A DNA stretch of 64,000 nucleotides from Paracidovorax avenae. Its GTDB lineage: Bacteria; Pseudomonadota; Gammaproteobacteria; Burkholderiales; Burkholderiaceae_C. The DNA lies in assembly GCF_040892545.1 (NCBI RefSeq), contig NZ_CP156079.1, positions 3,197,501 to 3,261,500 of the forward strand, read 5' to 3'. Shown here one piece after another: positions 44,131 through 55,796 of this stretch (position 1 is its first letter; every line of letters begins with the position of its first letter). Both the position numbers and the translations under genes were made by a program. The notes below the pieces were generated by a model, which ran no database searches, was not told the DNA's origin, and saw only the letters and a list, made by a program, of their open reading frames with translations.

Positions 44131-46944
44131 ATGGCACGACGCTCCAGGACCTCCGGCACTGCGCAGGAAGCGCCGCAGAAAGCGCAGAAAAAGGCGCCAC
44201 CGGACGCCCTCGCAGACTACGCCCGCAAGCGGGACTTCCGCAACACCCCCGAGCCCGGCGCGGAGCCGGGCGACACGCTGCCCCGGGGCGCGCTGCGCTT
44301 CGTGGTGCAGAAGCACTGGGCCAGCCGCCTGCACTATGACTTCCGGCTGGAAATCGACGGCACCATGAAGAGCTGGGCCGTGCCCAAGGGGCCGAGCTTC
44401 GATCCCAGGGACAAGCGCATGGCCGTGCAGGTGGAAGACCATCCGGTCGCCTACAACCGCTTCGAGGGCCAGATCCCCGCGCGGCAGTACGGCGCGGGCC
44501 GCGTCATCATCTGGGACAAGGGCTACTGGGTGCCGCTGGAGGACCCGGCCCGCGCGTGGAGCGCCGGCAAGCTCAAGTTCGAACTGCACGGCCACAAGCT
44601 CCAGGGCCGGTGGACGCTGGTGCGCATGCACGGCCGGGGCAACGAGCGCCAGCCGCCGTGGCTGCTCATCAAGGAACGCGACGGGCTGGAACGCGACGCC
44701 GTCGAGTACAGCGTGGTGGACGCGCTGCCGGACAGCGTGAAGTCGCTGCCCGACCTGCCTGAACCCGCGCCCGCGCAGGGCAGGCAAGCCCCTGCCCCTG
44801 CCGGCTCATCCCCCGCCCGCGGGACGGCCGCCCGCGCCAAGGCGGCGGCCTCCCCGCCGGCACTGGAGCCGGCCGCAGGCCGGGCTGTCCGGGCCGGCAC
44901 GCCCCCGCGCCCGAAGAAGGCGGCCCTGCCCGCGGCGCTGGCGCCGCAACTGGCTACGCTGGTGGACGGCCCGCCCACCGACCTGGCGGACTGGACGTTC
45001 GAGCTCAAGTTCGACGGCTACCGCATCCTCGCGCGGATCGAGGGCGGCGAGGTGCGCCTCATCACCCGCAACGGCAACGACTGGACCCACCGCATGCCCG
45101 GCCTGGCGCGCGCCGTGCGCGCCCTGCCGGTGGAATCCGGCTGGATCGACGGCGAAATCGTGGTGCCCGACCGGCACGGCATTCCCGACTTCCAGGCGCT
45201 GCAGAACGCCTTCGAGAGCGGGCGCCGGCCCGGACGCAACGCGGCGGGCCCCGCGGATGACGGCGCGGTGGACCGCAGTGGCCTGATCTTCTATGTCTTC
45301 GACCTGCCCTTCCTCAACGGCCACGACCTGCAGGGCCTGCCGCTGGCAGAGCGCAGGCAGGCGTTGCGCACGCTCGTGGCCGAGGCCGGCAGTGATACGG
45401 TGCGCTTCAGCGACGCGTTCAAGGCGTCGCCCGGCGAGCTGATCGCTTCTGCCTGCCGGCTCGGCTTCGAGGGCGTGATCGGCAAGCGCGTGTCGTCGGC
45501 CTACGTGTCCGGCCGGTCGGCCGACTGGATCAAGCTCAAGTGCGGGCAGCGGCAGGAGTTCGTGATCGGCGGCTATACCGACCCGCAGGGCACGCGCACC
45601 GGCCTCGGCTCGCTGCTGCTGGGGGTGCACGGGGACGACGGGCAACTGCACTATGCGGGCAACGTGGGCTCCGGCTTCAGCGAACGCACCTTGACGACGC
45701 TGCTCGGGCTGCTGCGCTCACTCGCCGCAGACCGCAGCCCCTTCGCCGAAGGCACGCAGGTGGGCCGCAAGGCGCACTGGGTCAAGCCGCAGCTGCTCGC
45801 GGAGGTGGCCTTCGCGGGCTGGACGCAGACGCGCCATGTCCGCCAGGCGGTCTTCCGCGGCCTGCGCGAGGACAAGCCCGCGCGCGAGATCGTGCGCGAA
45901 ACAACCACGCCGGCCGCCGCGGTGGAGGCCCCGCCCTCCGCCCCGCCTGCCTCCCCGCGCCGTGCCCCCACCGAGACCACGCCCTCCAGGGTCCGCTCCA
46001 CCATGACCTCCCGCCGAACCGCATCCGCCCCGTCCCCTGCCGCCCCGCCCTCCTCGCTGCGCGTGACCCACGGCGACCGGGTGATCGATGCCGCGAGCGG
46101 GACCACCAAGCTGGACCTGGTGCGCTACTACGCGCTGGTCGCGCCGCTGATGGTGGAGCATCTGCGCCAGCGCCCCGTCTCGGTCGTGCGGGCCCCGGAA
46201 GGCGTGGGCGGGGAACTCTTCTTCCAGAAGCACCCCGAGCACGGCTCGGTGGACGGCGTGCGCACGCTGGACCCGGCGCTGGATCCCGGCCACCCGCCCC
46301 TGGCCGAAATCGCGGGGCCGGAAGGCCTGCCGGCCTGGGCCCAGATGAACACCATCGAGTTCCACAGCTGGAACGCCCGCAGCGACCGCATCGACCGGCC
46401 CGACCGGATGGCCTTCGACCTCGACCCCGGCGAAGGCGTGCCCTGGGACAAGGTGCAGGAGGCCGCCACGCTGATGCGCGTGATGCTGACGGAACTGGGC
46501 CTGCCGGGCTTTCTCAAGACCAGCGGTGGCAAGGGGCTGCATGTGGTCGTGCCCGTCAAGCGCCTGCACGGCTGGGACACGGTGAAGGGCTTTTCCCAGG
46601 CGGTGGTGCAGCACATGGCGCGCACGATCCCGCAGCTGTTCGTGGCCAAGAGCGGGCCGCGCAACCGCGTGGGAAAAATCTTCGTGGATTACCTGCGCAA
46701 CGGCTTCGGCGCCACCACCGTGAGTGCCTGGTCGGCGCGGGCACGGCCGGGGCTCGGCATTTCCGTGCCCCTGCGCTGGGATGAACTGGGCGCGCTCTCC
46801 AGCAGCACCGAATGGACGGTGGCCACGGTGGAAGACCGGCTGCGCGAAGGCAACGCGCCGTGGGACGGCTACGACAAGGCGGCGGTCTCCATCACGCAGG
46901 CCATGAAGATGCTCGGGTACGAGGCGCCACGCGGGGGGCGGTGA
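44131..46944 (+). CDS. ligD: Multifunctional DNA ligase LigD (PE-LIG-POL)
   Basis: The protein has 937 residues and three domains. The 3'-phosphoesterase domain (about 35-200) has KHWASRLHYDFRLEIDG. The ATP-dependent ligase domain (about 270-590) has the nucleotidyl-lysine motif ELKFDGYR with the active-site Lys at 293, and EGVIGKRVSS. The polymerase/primase domain (about 640-935) has the metal-binding segment MAFDLDPGEGVPW and TSGGKGLHVVVP. The PE-LIG-POL order matches the Pseudomonas enzyme. With Ku it forms a complete NHEJ system, typically important for stationary-phase break repair. Pro/Ala-rich linkers separate the domains. Confidence 0.97.
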   Translation: MARRSRTSGTAQEAPQKAQKKAPPDALADYARKRDFRNTPEPGAEPGDTLPRGALRFVVQKHWASRLHYDFRLEIDGTMKSWAVPKGPSFDPRDKRMAVQVEDHPVAYNRFEGQIPARQYGAGRVIIWDKGYWVPLEDPARAWSAGKLKFELHGHKLQGRWTLVRMHGRGNERQPPWLLIKERDGLERDAVEYSVVDALPDSVKSLPDLPEPAPAQGRQAPAPAGSSPARGTAARAKAAASPPALEPAAGRAVRAGTPPRPKKAALPAALAPQLATLVDGPPTDLADWTFELKFDGYRILARIEGGEVRLITRNGNDWTHRMPGLARAVRALPVESGWIDGEIVVPDRHGIPDFQALQNAFESGRRPGRNAAGPADDGAVDRSGLIFYVFDLPFLNGHDLQGLPLAERRQALRTLVAEAGSDTVRFSDAFKASPGELIASACRLGFEGVIGKRVSSAYVSGRSADWIKLKCGQRQEFVIGGYTDPQGTRTGLGSLLLGVHGDDGQLHYAGNVGSGFSERTLTTLLGLLRSLAADRSPFAEGTQVGRKAHWVKPQLLAEVAFAGWTQTRHVRQAVFRGLREDKPAREIVRETTTPAAAVEAPPSAPPASPRRAPTETTPSRVRSTMTSRRTASAPSPAAPPSSLRVTHGDRVIDAASGTTKLDLVRYYALVAPLMVEHLRQRPVSVVRAPEGVGGELFFQKHPEHGSVDGVRTLDPALDPGHPPLAEIAGPEGLPAWAQMNTIEFHSWNARSDRIDRPDRMAFDLDPGEGVPWDKVQEAATLMRVMLTELGLPGFLKTSGGKGLHVVVPVKRLHGWDTVKGFSQAVVQHMARTIPQLFVAKSGPRNRVGKIFVDYLRNGFGATTVSAWSARARPGLGISVPLRWDELGALSSSTEWTVATVEDRLREGNAPWDGYDKAAVSITQAMKMLGYEAPRGGR

Positions 46945-46962
46945 TCGCCGTCCTGCCCGCCC

Positions 46963-48027
46963 TCAGGCGGCGTGGTGGTGCAGGTCGTGGGGCTCGGTGG
47001 AGGCCACCTGCCGGCCCTTCATCCCCAGCTTGGCGAGCAGCTGCACGTCGGCGTCCACGTCCGGGTTGCCGGTCACCAGCAGCTTGTCGCCGTAGAAGAT
47101 CGAATTGGCCCCGGCCAGGAAGCACAGCGCCTGCACGGCATCGCCCATCTGCTGGCGGCCCGCCGAGAGGCGCACGCGCGCACGCGGCATGGTGATGCGC
47201 GCCACCGCGATCACCCGCACGAAATCGAGCGGATCGACCGGATCGCTGTCGGCCAGCGGCGTGCCGGGCACGCGCACCAGGCTGTTGATGGGCACGGATT
47301 CCGGGTACGGGTCCAGGTTGGCGAGCTGGGCGATCAGGCCCGCGCGGTGCACCGGCGCCTCCCCCATGCCGATGATGCCGCCGCAGCAGACGCTGATGCC
47401 GGCCTCGCGCACATGGCGCAGGGTGTCGAGCCGGTCCTGGTAGGCCCGGGTGCTCACCACGTCGGTGTAGTACTCGGGGGCGGTATCCAGGTTGTGGTTG
47501 TAGTAGTCCAGCCCCGCGCCCTTGAGCGCCTGGGCCTGGTGCGGCTCCAGCATGCCCAGGGTGGCGCAGGTCTGCATTCCCAGCCCCTTCACGGCGGAGA
47601 TCAGTTCGCCCACCTTCTCGATGTCGCGGTCCTTGGGGGCGCGCCAGGCGGCGCCCATGCAAAAGCGCGTGGCCCCGGCGTCGCGGGCGGCGCGGGCGGC
47701 GGTGGTGACCTCCTCCACGCTCATGAGCTTCTGCGCCTTCACGCCCGTGTCGAACTCGGCGGACTGCGGGCAATAGCCGCAGTTCTCGGGGCAGCCGCCG
47801 GTCTTCACCGACAGGAGCGTGGCCAGTTCCACGTCGCCCGCGGGCCAGTGCTCGCGGTGCACGGATTGCGCGCGCCAGAGCAGGTCCATGAACGGCAGGT
47901 CCAGCAGTTCCTGCACGGCCTGGACGCTCCACGTGCCGGCCGCTGCGGCGGGGGCGCGTGCGGGGCGGTGCAGTTGGACGGGAATGGCGGGGGTTTCGGG
48001 ACGGGTGTCGGAAAGAGTGGCGGTCAT
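46963..48027 (-). CDS. bioB: Biotin synthase
   Basis: BioB inserts sulfur into dethiobiotin, the last step of biotin synthesis. The protein has 354 residues. The radical SAM cluster motif CxxxCxxC is at Cys79, Cys83 and Cys86 ([10 protein letters not shown]). Further family motifs are [28 protein letters not shown] and [12 protein letters not shown]. The start at 48027 is preferred; an in-frame extension to 48243 would add residues without homology. No other biotin genes are near, but biotin-dependent PccA lies 5.7 kb away. It converges with ligD, with 18 bp between stops. Confidence 0.96.
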   Translation of the reverse strand: MTATLSDTRPETPAIPVQLHRPARAPAAAAGTWSVQAVQELLDLPFMDLLWRAQSVHREHWPAGDVELATLLSVKTGGCPENCGYCPQSAEFDTGVKAQKLMSVEEVTTAARAARDAGATRFCMGAAWRAPKDRDIEKVGELISAVKGLGMQTCATLGMLEPHQAQALKGAGLDYYNHNLDTAPEYYTDVVSTRAYQDRLDTLRHVREAGISVCCGGIIGMGEAPVHRAGLIAQLANLDPYPESVPINSLVRVPGTPLADSDPVDPLDFVRVIAVARITMPRARVRLSAGRQQMGDAVQALCFLAGANSIFYGDKLLVTGNPDVDADVQLLAKLGMKGRQVASTEPHDLHHHAA

Positions 48028-48345
48028 GGCAGTGGGTACGGACACAAGGTACACGTTGGCGTTGCGGCGAATTCTGGAAGAGAACCGGGCCGCATGCCAA
48101 GCCTTTGCCGCCAAAAACCCGTGCTGCCCGCGGGTGGAACAACGGGCGGCATTTTCACAGGACGTTGGCGGCAGGATGCAGCCAGAAGGCTGCTCTTTGA
48201 AGGGAGTTGGAAAACCGCCACCCTGCGCCATTGCCATCGGCATCGATCACGCTGCCATCTGTTGCCAACCTTCCGCCCGGGGCGGCCGGCAGGTGCCGGA
48301 AATCGCCGCAATTGGCACCCGACAGGCACCGCATCGGCGCCGCGT
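48028..48345. promoter_or_regulatory. bioB upstream region with candidate sigma-70 promoter, 318 bp without a gene
   Basis: On the minus strand TTGGCA (48095-48100) and CAGAAT (48071-48076) are separated by 18 bp, a plausible -35/-10 pair whose start site would be about 35 bases before the bioB ATG. No BirA-type operator was seen. Short GC-rich inverted segments farther upstream may terminate the preceding operon but are not convincing. Confidence 0.45.
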
Positions 48346-48990
48346 TCAAGCCCCCAGCAGGCCGCGGAGCCTGCGCACGGCGCTGTCCACCGTCGTCAGC
48401 ACCGGCAGGCCGCTGGCCTGCGCGCAGGCATCGCGTGCGCGGGCCATGCTGAACTGGGCCAGCGCGATGCGGGTGCATCCCCGCCCGGCCAGCGCACGGG
48501 CCTGGCGGGCAATGAGTGCGTCGTGCGCCGGGCCGTCCCCCGCATTCAGCGCGTCGAGCGCGCCCTCGGCCAGTGCCATCTCCAGCACGGTGCCGGGCGG
48601 GAACTCCGCCGGCATGGAGCGCAGCGTGGGCGCGAAGGTGGCGATCAGCCCCAGCGGCCCATGGCCCTGCATGGCCTCGTCGATCATGGCCTCGTTGGGC
48701 CGCAGCACGGGCATGGGTGCATGCGTGCGTGCCACCGCGTCGATGCAGGGGCCGAAAGCCGAGCAGGTGAACAGGATGCCCTCTGCGCCCGTGTCCACCG
48801 CGTACCGCGCCAGCCGCGCGAACCGTTCATGCATGGCGCCGTCGAGCCCTCCGCCCCCTGCCGCGAGATCGGCGGAAAGGCTGTCGTCCAGCAGGTTCAT
48901 GCGCACGGCCTGCGGCCAGTCGCGCTCGAAGGCGCCGTTGATGGGGGCCACCGAATGGGCCAGGGCGTGGATCAGGGCGATGCGGGGCAT
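48346..48990 (-). CDS. Asp/Glu/hydantoin racemase-family protein
   Basis: The protein has 214 residues. An N-terminal RIALIHALAHS strand and an active-site cysteine motif (ILFTCSAFGPCIDAV, first Cys near 78) fit the aspartate/glutamate/hydantoin racemase superfamily. In the second half the usual catalytic Cys appears replaced within AQFSMARA, so racemisation through a two-Cys mechanism is uncertain and a decarboxylase- or isomerase-like role is possible. It is the last gene of the operon, 7 bp after the binding-protein gene. The substrate is unknown, probably an amino acid or derivative. Confidence 0.75.
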   Translation of the reverse strand: MPRIALIHALAHSVAPINGAFERDWPQAVRMNLLDDSLSADLAAGGGGLDGAMHERFARLARYAVDTGAEGILFTCSAFGPCIDAVARTHAPMPVLRPNEAMIDEAMQGHGPLGLIATFAPTLRSMPAEFPPGTVLEMALAEGALDALNAGDGPAHDALIARQARALAGRGCTRIALAQFSMARARDACAQASGLPVLTTVDSAVRRLRGLLGA

Positions 48991-48997
48991 GGGGAAC

Positions 48998-49894
48998 TCA
49001 GAGTCCTTTGTCGGAGGGGTGGGCGAAGGCGTCCCGGGTCTCGGCATTGAGCGGATAGCCGATGTTCACGCCGCGCGGCGGAATGGGCGACATGAACCAC
49101 TTCCGGTAGAGCCGCTCCATCTCGCCCGATTGCATCATGCCCGTCACCACGCGGTCCACCAGGGCCTTGAAGGCCGGGTCGTCCTTGCGGAACATGAGGG
49201 ACTGGTTCTCCGTGCGCAGCGGCTCGCCGGTGATGAGGAAGTCCTTGGGGTTGCGCGCCGTGGCGACCAGGCCCGCCAGCAGGATGTCGTCCAGCACGAA
49301 GGCCTGGGCGCGCCCGCTCTCTATCAGCAGGAAGGAGTCGGCATGGTCCTTGCCGGCCATCTGCTGGATGTCGAGGTTGCGGCCCTTGTCGGCTTCGCGC
49401 AGCAGCCGCAGCGACGTGGTGCCGCTGGTGGCCACCACCGTCTTGCCCTGCAGGTCCGCGACGCTGCGGATGCCTGAATCGGCGCGCACCAGCATGCGCA
49501 CGTTGTAGCGGAAGATGTCCGGCGAAAACGCCACGAGCTTCTGGCGCTCCACCAGGTTGGCGGTGGAGCCGCACTCGATATCGACGGTGCCGCCCGCCAC
49601 CAGGGGAATGCGGTTCTGCGAGGTGACGAGCTGGTAGCGGATCTCCAGCTTCGGCAGCTGGAGTTCGGCCTTGATCGCATCCACGATCTTCATGCAGATG
49701 TCGATGCTGTAGCCCACGGGCGTGCCCGTGCCGGCGTTGTACGAAAAGCCGAAGGACGACTCGCGGTGGCCCAGCGTGATGGCGCCGGTGTCCTTGATCT
49801 TTCGGAGGGTGGAGGCAGCCTCCTGCGCAGGGGCCTGGGTGGCGAGCGCGCATGCGGCGGCGAGCGCCAGCATGGCGCGACGGGAACGGGACAT
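48998..49894 (-). CDS. Periplasmic amino-acid-binding protein of an ABC transporter (family 3)
   Basis: The protein has 298 residues. A signal peptide (MLALAAACALATQAPA) is followed by a family 3 solute-binding fold: ITLGHRESSFGFSY, VGYSIDICMKIVDAIK, GTVDIECGSTANLVER and LQGKTVVATSGTTSLRLL. It resembles glutamate/aspartate-binding proteins of the GltI type. The ATG at 49894 has a GGAG site. No permease or ATPase gene is in the window, so it may use a transporter encoded elsewhere. It lies between an aminotransferase and a racemase, which suggests uptake of the same amino compound. Confidence 0.9.
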   Translation of the reverse strand: MSRSRRAMLALAAACALATQAPAQEAASTLRKIKDTGAITLGHRESSFGFSYNAGTGTPVGYSIDICMKIVDAIKAELQLPKLEIRYQLVTSQNRIPLVAGGTVDIECGSTANLVERQKLVAFSPDIFRYNVRMLVRADSGIRSVADLQGKTVVATSGTTSLRLLREADKGRNLDIQQMAGKDHADSFLLIESGRAQAFVLDDILLAGLVATARNPKDFLITGEPLRTENQSLMFRKDDPAFKALVDRVVTGMMQSGEMERLYRKWFMSPIPPRGVNIGYPLNAETRDAFAHPSDKGL

Positions 49895-49933
49895 GGGAGG
49901 ACTCCTTGCGGGAACGATGGAAACGGTGGGCAA

Positions 49934-51259
49934 TCAGGCGGCGGTGGCGGCGTCCACCGCGTCGGCCAGGCGGCCCGCGATGTCCTGCAGTTCCGCGCGC
50001 GAGGCGATGAAGGGCGGCGCCAGCAGCACGTGGTCGCCCACGCGCCCGTCCACCGTGCCGCCCATGGGGTAGCACAGCAGCCCGCGGGCCATCGCCTCCT
50101 TCTTGGTGCGGGCATGCACCTTGCGCGCCGGATCGAACGGCGTCTTGCCGCCACGGTCCTGCACCAGCTCGACGCCCCAGAAAAAGCCGCGCCCGCGGAT
50201 GTCGCCCACGCGGGCATGGCCGCCGAGCGCCTGCCGCAGCGCCTCCCCGAAGAACACGCCGTGGTCCCGCACCTTGGCGAGCAGGCCGTCGCGCTGGATC
50301 ACGCGCTGCACGGCCAGCGCCGCCGCGCAGGCCACCGGATGGCCCAGGTAGGTATGGCCGTGCTGGAAGTAGCCGCTCCCTGCCGCCATCGCCTCGACGA
50401 TGCGCTTTTGCGCCAGCACCGCCCCCACCGGCTGGTAGCCACCGCCCAGGCCCTTGGCCACGGTGACGAGGTCGGGCACCACGCCCTCCTGCTCGCAGGC
50501 ATAAAGCGTGCCGGTGCGTCCCATGCCGCACATGACCTCGTCCAGGATCAGCAGCACGCCGTGGCGGTCGCACACCGCACGCACCGCGCGCAGGTAGCCG
50601 GGCACGGGCGTGAGCACGCCGGCCGTGGCACCGCCGACCGTCTCGGCCACGAAGGCGATCACGCGGTCCGCCCCCTGCGCGAGGATGGCCGCCTCCAGCT
50701 CGTCCGCCAGGCGCTGGCCATACTGCTCGGGCGTTTCCTGCGCGCCCTGCTCGCGGTAGGGGTAGCAGGCCGACACGTGGGTGGCGGGCGCCAGCAGCGG
50801 CGCGAAAGGCTCCCGCCGCCAGGCATTGCCGCCCACGGCCAGCGCGCCCAGCGTGTTGCCGTGGTAGCTCTGGCGCCGCGCGATGAAATGCGTGCGCTGC
50901 GGCTGCCCGATCTCCACGAAGTACTGGCGCGCCATCTTGAGCGCCGCCTCCACGGCTTCCGATCCACCACTGACCAGGTACACGTGTTCCATGCCGGCGG
51001 GTGCCCCGGCCACCAGCACGTCCGCCAGTTCCTCGGCCACGGCCGTGGTGAAGAAGCTGGTATGGGCATAGGCGAGCCGGTCGATCTGCGCGTGCATGGC
51101 GGCGATCACGTCCGGATGCCCGTGGCCCAGAGAGGAGACGGCCGCGCCGCCCGATGCATCGAGGTAGCGGCGGCCCCCGGCATCCACGATGGTCATGCCC
51201 TGGGCGGCAACGGCGACGGGTGGCGTCTGGTGGAGATGCCGGTGGAATACGTGTGTCAT
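49934..51259 (-). CDS. Class III (PLP-dependent) aminotransferase
   Basis: The protein has 441 residues. Class III features are GGSEAVEAALKMARQYF for phosphate binding, LLILDEVMCGMGRTG with the cofactor-binding Asp240, and the Schiff-base Lys at 269 in TVAKGLGGGYQPVGAV. Members act on omega-amino acids or diamines; the substrate is not predictable here. It is not BioA by context alone. It heads an operon with the binding protein and racemase-like gene and diverges from the RpiR regulator. The ATG at 51259 lacks a strong ribosome binding site. Confidence 0.92.
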   Translation of the reverse strand: MTHVFHRHLHQTPPVAVAAQGMTIVDAGGRRYLDASGGAAVSSLGHGHPDVIAAMHAQIDRLAYAHTSFFTTAVAEELADVLVAGAPAGMEHVYLVSGGSEAVEAALKMARQYFVEIGQPQRTHFIARRQSYHGNTLGALAVGGNAWRREPFAPLLAPATHVSACYPYREQGAQETPEQYGQRLADELEAAILAQGADRVIAFVAETVGGATAGVLTPVPGYLRAVRAVCDRHGVLLILDEVMCGMGRTGTLYACEQEGVVPDLVTVAKGLGGGYQPVGAVLAQKRIVEAMAAGSGYFQHGHTYLGHPVACAAALAVQRVIQRDGLLAKVRDHGVFFGEALRQALGGHARVGDIRGRGFFWGVELVQDRGGKTPFDPARKVHARTKKEAMARGLLCYPMGGTVDGRVGDHVLLAPPFIASRAELQDIAGRLADAVDAATAA

Positions 51260-51278
51260 CTGCAATGTTTTTGGATCA

Positions 51279-51308
51279 AATGTTCCATGCATTGTGATTT
51301 GGAACATT
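51279..51308. promoter_or_regulatory. Inverted-repeat operator between aminotransferase and RpiR genes
   Basis: AATGTTCC (51279-51286) and GGAACATT (51301-51308) are perfect 8-bp complements with a 14-bp spacer, so their centres are 22 bp apart, about two helical turns. The site lies in the AT-richer divergent intergenic region, where it could control both genes. Binding by the adjacent RpiR-type regulator is inference. Confidence 0.6.
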
Positions 51309-51376
51309 CGTTTCGTCAAACATGATTTTCAGAACACGTGGAGCACCTGCCGTTTCGGTACAGTCGCCGCATCCGC

Positions 51377-51400
51377 CCCGCCCGCCCGCCCGCCCGCCCG
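51377..51400 (+). repeat. Tetranucleotide repeat (CCCG)x6 before the RpiR gene
   Basis: Six perfect CCCG units end 16 bases before the chosen ATG of the regulator. A change of one unit would alter the leader and the frame relation between upstream start codons (for example the ATG at 51322) and the regulator frame. It is a candidate slippage site. Confidence 0.8.
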
Positions 51401-51416
51401 CCCCAAGCATCCGTCC

Positions 51417-52295
51417 ATGCCCCCCTCCATCCAGGAACACATCCGCCAGCGCTACCCCGAACTCAGCCCCGCGCTGCAGGACATCGCGCGCTACCTGCTC
51501 GACCATCCGGCCGAGGTGGTGACCTCGTCCATGCGCCACGTCGGCGTGCAGTCCGGCGCCACGCCGCCCACGCTGGTGCGCTTCGCGCAGCAGGTGGGAT
51601 TCGACGGCTGGCCGGCCCTCAAGGCCGCCTTCGCGGCCGACCTGGGACTGGGGGGCGACGCCTACGGCGCGCGGGCGCAGCACCTCGTGGCCCGGGCCGG
51701 TGAGTCCGGCGGGCTGACGGAGGAAATGTTCGGGGTGCAGCGCCGCAACCTGGAGGCCACCCAGGCCCAGAGCGGCGCGCGGCTGGACAAGGCCTGCGCG
51801 CTGATCGAGAAGGCGAAGGCCGTGCACGTGGCCGGCTTCCGGGCGAGCTACCCCATCGCCTTCGGGCTGGTGTACCAGTACCGCCTGTTCCGCCCGGACG
51901 TGCACCTGCTCGACGGCCAGGGCGGCACGCTGGAAATGCAGCAACGCGCCGTGGGCAAGGGCGACGTGCTGGTGGTGGCGAGCTTCTCGCCCTATTCCCA
52001 CGAGGCGCTGCAGGTGGCGGAGGCCGCGCGCGACGCGGGCGCGCGCATCGTGGCACTGACCGACAGCCTCGCCTCTCCGCTCTCGCTGCTGGCGCAGCAG
52101 ACGCTGCTCTTCAGCATCCACAGCCCCTCGTTCTTCCCCTCGGTGGCCGCGGGCCTGGCGCTGGCCGAGGCCCTGGTGGAATTGCTCGCCAGCCGCGCGG
52201 GCGGCGCGGCGGCACGGGCCATCGGCCATGCGGAGCAGCACCTGCATACCAGTGGTGCCTACGTGCGGCCACCGCGCGGCCGGCCCGGGAACTGA
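51417..52295 (+). CDS. RpiR/MurR-family transcriptional regulator
   Basis: The protein has 292 residues. The N-terminal helix-turn-helix domain (about 1-75) has the RpiR pattern (SPALQDIARYLLDHPAEVV, then PTLVRFAQQVGFDGWPALK). The C-terminal SIS domain (about 120-260) has VHVAGFRASYPIAFGL and DVLVVASFSPYSHEAL. SIS domains sense phosphosugars or related small molecules. It diverges from the aminotransferase operon and probably regulates it through the inverted repeat at 51279-51308. The ATG has no clear ribosome binding site and is preceded by the CCCG repeat. Confidence 0.9.
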   Translation: MPPSIQEHIRQRYPELSPALQDIARYLLDHPAEVVTSSMRHVGVQSGATPPTLVRFAQQVGFDGWPALKAAFAADLGLGGDAYGARAQHLVARAGESGGLTEEMFGVQRRNLEATQAQSGARLDKACALIEKAKAVHVAGFRASYPIAFGLVYQYRLFRPDVHLLDGQGGTLEMQQRAVGKGDVLVVASFSPYSHEALQVAEAARDAGARIVALTDSLASPLSLLAQQTLLFSIHSPSFFPSVAAGLALAEALVELLASRAGGAAARAIGHAEQHLHTSGAYVRPPRGRPGN

Positions 52296-52328
52296 CCCGC
52301 CACCACGTCCGCCACGCAGCGCCGGCAA

Positions 52329-52347
52329 CCGCCGCCCGGCACGGCGG
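52329..52347. terminator. GC-rich hairpin between convergent genes
   Basis: CCGCCG and CGGCGG form a 6-bp stem with a 7-base loop, placed between the RpiR stop (52295) and the VOC-protein stop (52363). It could end transcription from both sides, though there is no T-run. Confidence 0.4.
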
Positions 52348-52362
52348 CACGGGCGCGGTCCG

Positions 52363-52833
<471 letters not shown>

Positions 52834-52878
52834 GAGGGGCTCCTGGAAAAAACCGGCCCGGGAGGGGCCGTGGTGGGT

Positions 52879-53693
52879 TCAGATCTCGCGCAGCGCCCAG
52901 CTGCTGAGCATGGCGAAGTATTCGCGCAGCCAGGCGTTGTAGCGCGTGGTGATCGGCGTCGGGGCACCGACCGGCACCACGACGGCGAGCCCCTGGCGGC
53001 GCGCGATGCGCGTGGCGCGCATGAGGTGGAAGTCGCTCGTGACGACGGCCGTGGGCGCTGTCGCGTCCACCCCGCGCGCCTGCAGCAGCGGACGGCTGAG
53101 CGCGATGTTCAGCTCCGTGCTGGTGCTCTCGCGCTCCTGAACGATCCGGCCCGGCGCGATGCCGTGGCGCTCGCGCAGGTAGCGGGCCATGATCGCGGCC
53201 TCGCTCTCGGTCTCGCCCAGGTCAATGCCGCCGCACACGGCGACGAGCGCCTGCGGCTGCCGGCGCGCCAGCTCGGCGGCCGTGTCCAGGCGGGCGGCCA
53301 GCGTGGGCCGCGGCTGCCCGTCCAGCGTGCCGGCGCCCAGCACCACGATCGCCTGCACGGGTGGCACCTCGGCCGGCGGCACGCCGTAGCCGCGCAGCCA
53401 GGCCCAGAACCACGCCACCGACACCATCCACAGGCCGACCGCGCACCAGGCCATGCGCCACGCCAGCGTGCGGCCCCGGTGCCCGCGGCGCCAGCGGGCC
53501 GCCTGCTCCCAGCGCAGCGCCAGCACCAGCAGCGCGCCGCCGCAGACCGCCGGCAGCGCCACGCCCAGGTTGAACTGGCGCAGCGCCATGAGCCACAGGC
53601 CATCGGCGAGCAGCACCGCGCCGGCCAGCGCCAGCGGCAGGGGCGCCCCGGGCAGGCGCCATCGCGCCCCCGCGGCGGCGGACGTCGCCGTCC

Positions 53694-53697
<4 letters not shown>
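52879..53697 (-). CDS. YdcF/DUF218-family membrane protein
   Basis: The protein has 272 residues. Two to three membrane segments in the first 110 residues precede a DUF218 domain with the usual motifs: IVVLGAGTLDGQP, TLAARLDTAAELAR, VCGGIDLGETESEAAIMARY, QERESTSTELNI and VVTSDFHLMRATRIAR. Members such as SanA and ElyC act in envelope integrity; the biochemical role is uncertain. A GTG start at 53697 overlaps the pccA stop (GTGA), which implies coupling. Its presence in a propionate operon is unexplained. Confidence 0.82.
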
Positions 53698-55742
<2,045 letters not shown>

Positions 55743-55796
55743 GGTGCGTCGAAAATGGGGTTGCGGGCGGGCGTTGTGGACGGGCAGGTCAGGCGT

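Noticed and set aside
42980..46944. Ku and LigD as part of a defence or mobile island
   Set aside because: The pair is a standard two-gene NHEJ module with base composition like its surroundings. No integrase, repeats or tRNA were seen nearby.
48028..48243. N-terminal extension of biotin synthase to an ATG at 48243
   Set aside because: The extra 72 residues show no BioB similarity and would cover the best candidate promoter.
49934..51259. Aminotransferase as BioA of a biotin cluster with bioB
   Set aside because: It is grouped with a binding protein and racemase under an RpiR regulator, separated from bioB by an intergenic region, and no bioF or bioD is present.
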